A stretch of 64,000 nucleotides of DNA, taken from positions 5,051-69,050 of the forward strand of contig CAZHTF010000009.1 of NCBI GenBank assembly GCA_964535305.1, read 5' to 3'. Below, one piece after another: positions 26,080 to 32,655 of this stretch; the first letter of the stretch is position 1; every line of letters begins with the position of its first letter. The notes below the pieces were generated by a model, which was given only the letters and a program-made list of their open reading frames with translations, had not been told where the DNA came from and made no database searches. The position numbers and the translations under genes were made by a program. The stretch is from CAZHTF01 sp964535305. GTDB lineage: Bacteria; Planctomycetota; Phycisphaerae; UBA1845; Fen-1342.

Positions 26080-28182
26080 CTACGACACCAGGGCGCGCAG
26101 CGCGCCGAGATCGAGCCGCGCGTCGACCGCGCCGCTCGGCGCGAGATGGTCATGCCCGAGTGCTGCCAGCGGCGCGGGCAGCCGCGCCGGGCGCCAGGGC
26201 AGGTCCTTGCCGCGCCAGGCGGTCGCGACGGCTCTCAGAAATTCAGCCTCATCGACGCAGCCCGCCACCGGCGGCATCAGCCGCCGCGCGTGCTGCACGC
26301 GCGATTCGAGGTTAACAAAGGTGCCCTCGCGCTCGGACCAGGTCGCGGTCGGCACGACCGCATGCGCTAGGCCGGCGATCGCATGCTCGCGGGCCAGCAG
26401 CGCCACCAGGTACGGCACGGCCTGGAACTTCGCGAGCCATTCGTTCGGCCAGGGCGTTTCATCGTCGGCGATCACCACGAACGCCAGCTCGACCCGCTGC
26501 GGCTGAAACGTCTCGATGTCGAACGCGGTCGGGCCGAGCCAGCGCGCGCCCGCAGTGTTCGCCCCCGCAGCCATGTCCATCAACCGCCAGCGGCCGGCGG
26601 CGTTGCGGCGGCCGGTGGCCTTCACCAGGTCAAATGCGGCCCGGAGTCCCTCCGGCCCACCACGCGTCAAGCCGCGCCCGCAGAGGATCATCGGCCGCTC
26701 GGCCTGCGCATAGAGCTGCGCCAGACGGCGGATCTGCTCGGCCGGCACGCCTGTGGCGATCTGCAGGTCCGCGTCGTCCAGGCTGCGCAGCGCCGCATCC
26801 AGGTCGGCCGGCAATTCCAGCTTGGCGCGGCCTTCGGCAATCAGAATCTTGAGCACCGCCGCCAGCAGCAGCGCGTCGCGATTGGCCGGGGGCTTGATGA
26901 ACAAATCCGTCGCGTGCTCGAACCAGCCATGATTGAAATCCACCTCGACCAGCCGCGCGCCGCGCGTCAGCACGCCGCGGCGAACGTACGAGGCGATCAC
27001 ACCCTGCCAGCGCTCCAGGTTGCAGCCCAGCAGTACGAACAGATCGGATTGCTCGAGATCGTCGAGCGTAGCCAGCGGCTGCGGACCGGCGTGATCCCAG
27101 AGCACGCTGCGCGACGCCGCGGCATTGCCGCGATCCAGCAGCGTCCAGCTCGGGCTGCCGACCACGTCGCTCATGAAGCTCTTGCAGGCGGTCAGCGTCT
27201 CGAGCGGAAGCCGCGGCGAAAGGAAGGCCGCGACGCGCGCCGGCTCCTGCCGCAGCAGCGGCGAATCCAGCCGCCGCGCCACCTGTGCGACCACATCGAC
27301 CAGCTCACAGGGCACAAGCTGCTTGGCTTCGCGCTGCTGACAGGCTTCGATGCGCGGGCCGGCCGGGTTGACCAGCCCGAAGCGACCGAAACGACAGAGG
27401 ATGCGGTTGCCGTCCGGGCCGCCGGCGCTGGCCAGCTCGCTGATGTTCCGATGCCGCACTGAGGCGCTGATGCGACAGCCGACGCCGCAGCCGGGGCAGA
27501 TCGTCTCGCTCTGCTCGGGCGCGAGCCGCCCGTGCCAATGCGAGCAGCGTTTCTCGAACAGCGCGCCGGTCGGGCAGACACTCACGCAGGTTCCGCAGGA
27601 GACGCAAGAGGACTCGCCCAGCGGGACACCCTCGTCGGCGATCAGCATGCTGGCCGAGCCGCGGTGGTCGAAATCCAGCACGTGCGCGCCGACCCACTCA
27701 TGACAGGCGCGCACGCAGCGCGAGCAGAGGATGCAGCGGTTGTGATCGAGCGTGATGAACGGATGCGAATTGTCCACCGCCAGTTGCGGAAACAGGTAGT
27801 CATAGCGCACGTGGTCCATCCCGTGCTGATACGCCTGCGTCTGCAGCTCGCAGTGCCCGCTGCGCGGACAGAACGGGCAGATGTGATTGCGCTCGCCGAA
27901 GATCAGCTCCAACGTGTGCCGCCGCAGCTCTTCGAGCAGCGGCGTGCTGGTGCGGACGACCATGCCGTCCGCGGCGGGCGTGGTGCAGGCTGGCGTGGGC
28001 CGGCGCTGCCCGTCGATCTCGACGATGCACAGCCGGCAGGCGCCGACATCCGGCAGCCCCTCGTAGTGGCAGAGCGTCGGCACGTGGATCAGATTCTCTC
28101 GGCAGGCCTGCAGGATCGTGGCGCCGGCGCGGGCAGCGATCGGCCGCTGGTTGATCGTCAGGTGCACCAAATTACTGCTCAT
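26080..28182 (-). CDS. hydA: NuoG-like iron-sulfur subunit of the hydrogenase (HydA/HoxU type, extended)
   Basis: A 700-residue subunit. Residues 1-75 form a [2Fe-2S] ferredoxin domain (Cys38, 49, 52, 66). About 95-115 is a His-Cys3 cluster motif (ICPFCPRSGHC), and about 145-215 carries two [4Fe-4S] motifs (CILCSRCVRAC and CVSCGTCVSVCP). A further CPGCGVGC motif then opens a ~450-residue molybdopterin-oxidoreductase-like region as in complex I NuoG. Standard HoxU stops after ~240 residues, so this form is closer to a full NuoG. It is expected to relay electrons between the NuoF-like and [NiFe] subunits. Its ATG overlaps the upstream stop (ATGA). Whether the C-terminal domain binds any cofactor is unknown. 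Confidence 0.9.
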   Translation of the reverse strand: MSSNLVHLTINQRPIAARAGATILQACRENLIHVPTLCHYEGLPDVGACRLCIVEIDGQRRPTPACTTPAADGMVVRTSTPLLEELRRHTLELIFGERNHICPFCPRSGHCELQTQAYQHGMDHVRYDYLFPQLAVDNSHPFITLDHNRCILCSRCVRACHEWVGAHVLDFDHRGSASMLIADEGVPLGESSCVSCGTCVSVCPTGALFEKRCSHWHGRLAPEQSETICPGCGVGCRISASVRHRNISELASAGGPDGNRILCRFGRFGLVNPAGPRIEACQQREAKQLVPCELVDVVAQVARRLDSPLLRQEPARVAAFLSPRLPLETLTACKSFMSDVVGSPSWTLLDRGNAAASRSVLWDHAGPQPLATLDDLEQSDLFVLLGCNLERWQGVIASYVRRGVLTRGARLVEVDFNHGWFEHATDLFIKPPANRDALLLAAVLKILIAEGRAKLELPADLDAALRSLDDADLQIATGVPAEQIRRLAQLYAQAERPMILCGRGLTRGGPEGLRAAFDLVKATGRRNAAGRWRLMDMAAGANTAGARWLGPTAFDIETFQPQRVELAFVVIADDETPWPNEWLAKFQAVPYLVALLAREHAIAGLAHAVVPTATWSEREGTFVNLESRVQHARRLMPPVAGCVDEAEFLRAVATAWRGKDLPWRPARLPAPLAALGHDHLAPSGAVDARLDLGALRALVS

Positions 28183-30143
28183 GTCTTCACCACCGCGTCA
28201 AAACGGCAGACGTCGAAGCACGCGCCGCATTGGATGCACGCTTCCTGCACAATGTGAAACTTCTTCTGCCCGTCGACTTTGAAGATGGTCGCTACCGGGC
28301 AGTTCTTGCTGCAAAGGCTGCAGCCGACGCACGCTTCGGCGCTGATCGTGAACGTCAGCAGTCTGCGGCACACCTTGGCCGGGCAGCGGTGCTCGCGCAC
28401 GTGCGCCTCGTATTCGTCGCGGAAGTGCCGCAGCGTGCTCATCACCGGGTTCGGCGCGGTCATGCCCAGGCCGCAGAGGCTGGCTTTCGAGACCACCGCC
28501 GCGAGCTGCTCGAGCCGCGTGAGCTCATCCTCGCGGCCTTCGCCGTCGCAGATGCGCGTCAGCATCTGCAGCAGTTGTCGCGTGCCGACGCGGCAGGGCG
28601 GGCACTTGCCGCACGACTCGTCGACGCAGAAGTCCATGAAGAAACGGGCGACGTCGACCATGCAGGCGCTTTGATCCATCACGATCAATCCGCCGCTGCC
28701 CATGATCGAGCCGATCGCCTGCAACGAGTCGAAATCCAGCGGCGTATCGAGATGCTTCGCCGGGATGCAGCCGCCCGAGGGGCCGCCGGTCTGGGCGGCC
28801 TTGAACGTCCCGCCGTTCGGAATGCCGCCGCCAATCTCAAACACCAGCTCGCGCAGGCTGGTGCCCATGGGCACTTCGACCAGCCCGGTGTTGCAGATCG
28901 CACCCGCCAGCGCGAAAACTTTCGTGCCGCTGCTTCCCGCCGTGCCGATCGAAGCGAACCAGGCGCCGCCGCGGCGAATGATCGGCGGCACATTTGCAAA
29001 CGTCTCGACGTTGTTGATGATCGTCGGCTTGCCGAAGAGACCGCGATCGGTCGGGTACGGCGGGCGCGGGCGCGGCATGCCGCGTTTGCCCTCGACCGAG
29101 AGCATCAGGGCCGTCTCCTCGCCGCAGACGAAGGCCCCGGCCCCGACACGGATTTCGATCTCAAACGAGAAATCCTCGCCCAGGATGCGGTCGCCGAGCA
29201 GGCCGTATTCGCGGGCCTTGGCCAGCGCCGTCTGCAGCCGCGCGATCGCCAGCGGATATTCGGCCCGGACGTAAATCACGCCATGAGCTGCGCCAGTGGC
29301 GTAGCCGGCGATGGCCATGCCTTCGAGCACGCGCTGCGGGTCGCTCTCCAGCACGCTGCGATCCATGAACGCGCCCGGGTCGCCCTCGTCCGCGTTGCAG
29401 ATAACGTACTTTTCGTCCGCGACCGCCGCGGCCAGCAGCGCCCACTTCTGCCCGGTCGGGTAGCCGCCGCCGCCGCGACCGCGCAGCCCGCTGAGCTGGA
29501 TCTGCTCGACCACCTGGGCCGGCGTCAGCTCGTACAGCGCTTTTCCAAGCGCCGCGTAGCCGTCGCGCGCGATGTACTCCTCAATGTTGCCTGGGTCAAT
29601 CAGCCCCGAATTCTCGAGCACGATCTTGAGCTGCCGCTGGAAGAACGGCATCTGCGAGGCCGAGCGGAACGGCTCGGCGGCTTCCGCGGGCTTGTGCAGC
29701 AGCTCCTGCACGATCTTTCCGTCGCGCAGGTGCTGGTCGACGATTTTCGGCACGTCCGCGACGCTGACGTGCCGGTAGAGCACGTCGTCGGGCATAATCT
29801 GCAGCACCAGCCCCAGGTCGCAGCAGCCCACGCAGCCGACATCGACGATGCGGACCTTCTCGGTCAGCTTGCGCTTGCCGATCAACGCATGCAGCGCCTC
29901 GCTGACACCACGATGCCCGCAGCTCACGCACGCGCCCCCAGCGCACAGCAGCACCTCGCGCAGCGGCGGGGCTGCACCCCCCGGCTCCGCGTCACCCGCC
30001 GACTGCAACGCCGCTGCAGGCGCGGCTTCCGTGCCGGCGGCGCCCGCCTCGCGCTCGTCAGCCGCCGTGCGGCCGGCGCAGCGTCGCAGCGCCAGGCGTG
30101 GCAGCGTCATTTCCTTGATTTCGCGCAGTTCTTCGAGGGTCAT
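28179..30143 (-). CDS. hydB: NuoF-like diaphorase subunit with extra ferredoxin domains (HydB type)
   Basis: A 654-residue subunit. The N-terminal ~150 residues hold a thioredoxin-like [2Fe-2S] domain (CAGGACVSCG, GCVGCCDLG). The NuoF core follows: NADH site LRGRGGGGYPTGQKW, FMN site VGAGAFVCGEETALMLSVEG, and the [4Fe-4S] motif ESCGKCPPCRVG. The last ~65 residues add two [4Fe-4S] motifs, CVGCSLCSKNCP and CIQCGACFDVC. This N- and C-terminal decoration is the layout of HydB/HndC in electron-bifurcating enzymes and is absent from HoxF and plain NuoF. It is expected to exchange electrons with NAD(H) and ferredoxin. The gene overlaps both neighbours by ATGA. Confidence 0.92.
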   Translation of the reverse strand: MTLEELREIKEMTLPRLALRRCAGRTAADEREAGAAGTEAAPAAALQSAGDAEPGGAAPPLREVLLCAGGACVSCGHRGVSEALHALIGKRKLTEKVRIVDVGCVGCCDLGLVLQIMPDDVLYRHVSVADVPKIVDQHLRDGKIVQELLHKPAEAAEPFRSASQMPFFQRQLKIVLENSGLIDPGNIEEYIARDGYAALGKALYELTPAQVVEQIQLSGLRGRGGGGYPTGQKWALLAAAVADEKYVICNADEGDPGAFMDRSVLESDPQRVLEGMAIAGYATGAAHGVIYVRAEYPLAIARLQTALAKAREYGLLGDRILGEDFSFEIEIRVGAGAFVCGEETALMLSVEGKRGMPRPRPPYPTDRGLFGKPTIINNVETFANVPPIIRRGGAWFASIGTAGSSGTKVFALAGAICNTGLVEVPMGTSLRELVFEIGGGIPNGGTFKAAQTGGPSGGCIPAKHLDTPLDFDSLQAIGSIMGSGGLIVMDQSACMVDVARFFMDFCVDESCGKCPPCRVGTRQLLQMLTRICDGEGREDELTRLEQLAAVVSKASLCGLGMTAPNPVMSTLRHFRDEYEAHVREHRCPAKVCRRLLTFTISAEACVGCSLCSKNCPVATIFKVDGQKKFHIVQEACIQCGACFDVCRFDAVVKT

Positions 30144-30661
30144 TTGTATTGATTCAGTACTTTGCGGATTCGATCGGATCGCAGTTTGCTCACCACGTCG
30201 TCATTGATCATCAGCACCGGCGCCAGGCCGCAGGCCCCGACGCAGCGGGCACAGCGCAGACTGAAGCGCCCGTCCGCCGTTGTTTCACCAGGCTTTACGC
30301 CCAGCTCCTTCGAGATTCCGCGCAGCAACTGGTCCGCGCCGCGCACGTAGCAAGCCGTGCCGGTGCAAACCTTCACCGTGTATTTGCCCAGCGGCGCCTT
30401 GCTGAAAAACGAGTAGAAGCCGATCACGCCGTAGGTGTGACTCAGCGGCAGCCGCAGGTTGCGGCTGATGTGCTCGACCACATCCGGCCGCAGATAGCCG
30501 AAGAGCTCCTGAGCGCGGTGCAGGATCTGAATCAGGGCCGTGGACTTTCGCTCGTAGTGCGTAATGGCGGCGTCTAGCTCGGCGAAGAGCGCCTGCTCGT
30601 ACGGCTTGAGTGTGACGCCGCTGCGGCTGACTGCGCGATCGACATACTGCAGATTCGTCAT
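30140..30661 (-). CDS. hydC: NuoE-like [2Fe-2S] subunit of the hydrogenase (HydC/HoxE)
   Basis: A 173-residue NuoE-type protein with an N-terminal helical bundle (ALIQILHRAQELFGYL, THTYGVIGFYSFFS-type segment) and a thioredoxin-like [2Fe-2S] domain whose ligands lie in VCTGTACYVRG and CARCVGACGLAPV. It supports electron flow to the NuoF-like subunit. It is the first gene of the structural operon. The start at 30661 has GGAG nine bases upstream; the Met five codons earlier overlaps that site. Its stop overlaps the start of hydB. Confidence 0.92.
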   Translation of the reverse strand: MTNLQYVDRAVSRSGVTLKPYEQALFAELDAAITHYERKSTALIQILHRAQELFGYLRPDVVEHISRNLRLPLSHTYGVIGFYSFFSKAPLGKYTVKVCTGTACYVRGADQLLRGISKELGVKPGETTADGRFSLRCARCVGACGLAPVLMINDDVVSKLRSDRIRKVLNQYK

Positions 30662-31056
30662 TGCGTGCCGCTCCATGCGCGTCGGCGCAGATCGCTTGTC
30701 GACAGTCCGGCCGCGCTCGGGCGAGCGCTCGCGAGCTCATGCGCTGGCGCAAGCCCGCGCGAGGCGCCTGACCGACGGATGATCCGACGGATTTCCCGAA
30801 CGCGGTTTGGCGTTCGAGGCCGGCCCGTAAAAGATAATGCATGACGCATGCCAGCGCTAGCGCATCAGCGAAGCGCGACTTTCGAGCGAATTTGCGGTGT
30901 GCGCGCGATGCACGCGCTCTCGTGGGCTTGCGTTCGCGCGTGCGGGTGCAACCTCGGGGCGCGTCTCTGCGACGTTTCGCGTGTGAAATACGATACGGGC
31001 GAAATCGGGCAAAGTGTTCAGGTGGGGGACTCGCTGCGAGATTTTCCGCAGTGGCG
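30662..31056. other. Gap upstream of the hydrogenase structural genes
   Basis: 395 bases between hypC and hydC, both on the minus strand. No credible gene is seen. This is the natural site for the structural-operon promoter, but no convincing -35/-10 pair or sigma-54 site was found. One perfect inverted repeat is listed separately. Confidence 0.5.
30797..30816. promoter_or_regulatory. Perfect 7-bp inverted repeat upstream of hydC, possible operator
   Basis: CGAACGC (30797-30803), six-base spacer GGTTTG, GCGTTCG (30810-30816). It lies about 136 bases before the hydC start codon, where a regulator of the operon could bind. It could also be chance in GC-rich DNA. Confidence 0.3.
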
Positions 31057-31323
31057 CTACGGGTCCACGCGCTGCACTTCCTGGCGCGCTTCATCCGCCG
31101 AGCCCATGCGGGTCAGAAGTGCGAGTTGCTCCTGGGCCTGTTCTGCGCTCACGCGGCTCAGCGCGAACCCGACGTGCACCAGCACCCAGTCGCCGGCGCG
31201 CGGCGGATCGTCCGCCAGCAGTTCGACGCTGATGCGCCGCCGAACGCCGAGAATATCCACCAGTGCCAGCGGCTGGTCCGCGGCGGCCGGCTGCTCAATG
31301 CGTGCGGGAATCGCCAGGCACAT
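31057..31323 (-). CDS. hypC: HypC, [NiFe]-hydrogenase assembly chaperone
   Basis: An 88-residue HypC/HupF-family protein with the invariant N-terminal MCLAIP, whose Cys2 helps carry the Fe(CN)2CO unit with HypD, then VDILGVRRRISVELL and GDWVLVHVGFALSRV. Its start lies inside the 3' end of the upstream endopeptidase gene (29-base overlap). hypA, hypD, hypE and hypF are not in this window and must lie elsewhere if the enzyme is made. Confidence 0.94.
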   Translation of the reverse strand: MCLAIPARIEQPAAADQPLALVDILGVRRRISVELLADDPPRAGDWVLVHVGFALSRVSAEQAQEQLALLTRMGSADEARQEVQRVDP

Positions 31324-31801
31324 CGAACAGCCCTCGTTCCTGTGAAAGCTGGGCGCACAGCCGGTCGACCAGTTGCGTCAGCGCGGCGTCCACCGCCGGC
31401 GTCAGCGGCGCGCCCAGTTCAAACTGAGACCCTTCCACCAGGATCACGTCCACACGCCGAGGATACCCTGCGCCAAGCACGGCACGTGCCAGCGCGAGCG
31501 CGTGGTCCCAGCGAAACGCGTGTGGCGAGATCGTCGCCGACGGCGCGGCAGCCGGGAGGGCGCCCGCCTCTCGTTCGAACACCGTCCCCGGCGCATTTCC
31601 GGAGCGGCAGGCGTCGACGAGCAGCACGCGCGGGCAATCTTGCATGAGCAGCACAACGTCGGCGCCGCAGGTTCCGCCGTCGATCGCCCGCACGTGCGCC
31701 GGCAAGCCGCGCAGGCTCAGGCGCTGCACCAAAATTGGTCCGACGGCGTCATCGCCGCGAAGCGAGTTTCCGCAGCCGATGATCAGCAGACGGCTGTCCA
31801 T
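31295..31801 (-). CDS. Second hydrogenase maturation endopeptidase (HyaD/HycI family)
   Basis: A 168-residue protease of the HybD fold. LLIIGCGNSLRGDDAVGPIL has the GxGN-LxxDD motif, LLVDACRSG the Asp ligand and ISPHAFRWDHAL the His ligand. The start at 31801 (MDSRLLIIGCGN) fits family length; the frame continues upstream across the divergent hypB promoter region and is not protein-like there. It overlaps hypC. It differs clearly from the endopeptidase encoded after the large subunit, though only one large subunit is present here. Confidence 0.85.
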   Translation of the reverse strand: MDSRLLIIGCGNSLRGDDAVGPILVQRLSLRGLPAHVRAIDGGTCGADVVLLMQDCPRVLLVDACRSGNAPGTVFEREAGALPAAAPSATISPHAFRWDHALALARAVLGAGYPRRVDVILVEGSQFELGAPLTPAVDAALTQLVDRLCAQLSQERGLFDVPGDSRTH

Positions 31802-31881
31802 TCCAGAATCCAGTGGTGCTCCGGCTGGCGCAGCGCCGCTCGCCGCGTGCGCCGCCAGGTCGCGGGCCGGTCGACGACACT

Positions 31882-31897
31882 CGTACAATATTGTACG
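31882..31897. promoter_or_regulatory. Perfect 16-bp palindrome between hypB and the hypC operon, likely operator
   Basis: CGTACAATATTGTACG is fully self-complementary and AT-rich in a GC-rich neighbourhood. It sits 24 bases before the hypB ATG and 80 bases from the divergent endopeptidase start, and each half contains TACAAT, a fair -10 hexamer. A dimeric regulator binding here could control both directions. The regulator is not identified. Confidence 0.6.
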
Positions 31898-31921
31898 TCC
31901 TCGGCTGGGAGGTCCGCCCAG

Positions 31922-32599
31922 ATGGCGCCGCGAATCATTGAAGTCCGCACGCAGATTCTGAAAAAGAACGACGAACTGGCCCGCGCCCTGCGCGATGATT
32001 TCTCGCGCGCCGGCGTGCTCGTGGTCGACCTCGTCTCCAGCCCCGGCGCCGGCAAGACCGAGCTGCTGACACGCACAATGACCGAGTTGCGCCGTTCGCT
32101 GCGCGTCGCCGCCGTCGTCGGCGACTTGGCGACCGACAACGACGCCAGGCGGCTCGCGCAAAGCGGGGCACCCGTGCGGCAGATTCTGACCGGCACGATG
32201 TGTCACCTGGAAGCGCACATGGTTCGCAACGCGCTGCAGGAATGGCGGCTCGACCAGCTTGACCTGCTGTTCATCGAGAATGTCGGCAACCTTGTGTGCC
32301 CGGCGAGCTTTGACCTGGGCGCAGACTTGCGCGTGCTACTGCTCTCGGTCACCGAAGGTGAAGACAAGCCGCTGAAGTACCCCACGCTGATCCACACCGC
32401 CGACCTGGTGCTGATCAGCAAGTGCGACCTGGCGTCCGCGACCGGTTTTGATCGCGACCTGGCCATGCTGAATATCCAGCAGGTGCGCCCGGGCATCCGC
32501 GTGCTCGAAACATCCGCCCGCAGCGGCGCAGGATTGGACGACTGGCTCGATCTGCTGCGCTCGCGGGCAACGGAGAAACGCGGCGGCGTCACGCCCTGA
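31922..32599 (+). CDS. hypB: HypB, nickel-delivery GTPase for hydrogenase
   Basis: A 225-residue SIMIBI GTPase that inserts Ni into the hydrogenase large subunit with HypA. The P-loop is VVDLVSSPGAGKTELL; TGTMCHLEAHMV holds the Cys-His metal site of the G domain, FIENVGNLVCP is the switch region and LISKCDLA the G4-like motif. There is no N-terminal CxxCGC motif and no His-rich tract, so it is the short form without nickel storage. The ATG at 31922 has GGGAGG nine bases upstream. It is divergent from the endopeptidase-hypC pair. Confidence 0.94.
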   Translation: MAPRIIEVRTQILKKNDELARALRDDFSRAGVLVVDLVSSPGAGKTELLTRTMTELRRSLRVAAVVGDLATDNDARRLAQSGAPVRQILTGTMCHLEAHMVRNALQEWRLDQLDLLFIENVGNLVCPASFDLGADLRVLLLSVTEGEDKPLKYPTLIHTADLVLISKCDLASATGFDRDLAMLNIQQVRPGIRVLETSARSGAGLDDWLDLLRSRATEKRGGVTP

Positions 32600-32655
32600 C
32601 CCGCGCGCGAAAGACGAGCGCCATGCGGCGCGGCGTCGCACGGCTGGCGCAACCG

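Noticed and set aside
28230..30152. A 640-codon open frame on the plus strand
   Set aside because: It is antisense to hydB, with low-complexity composition and no recognisable domain.
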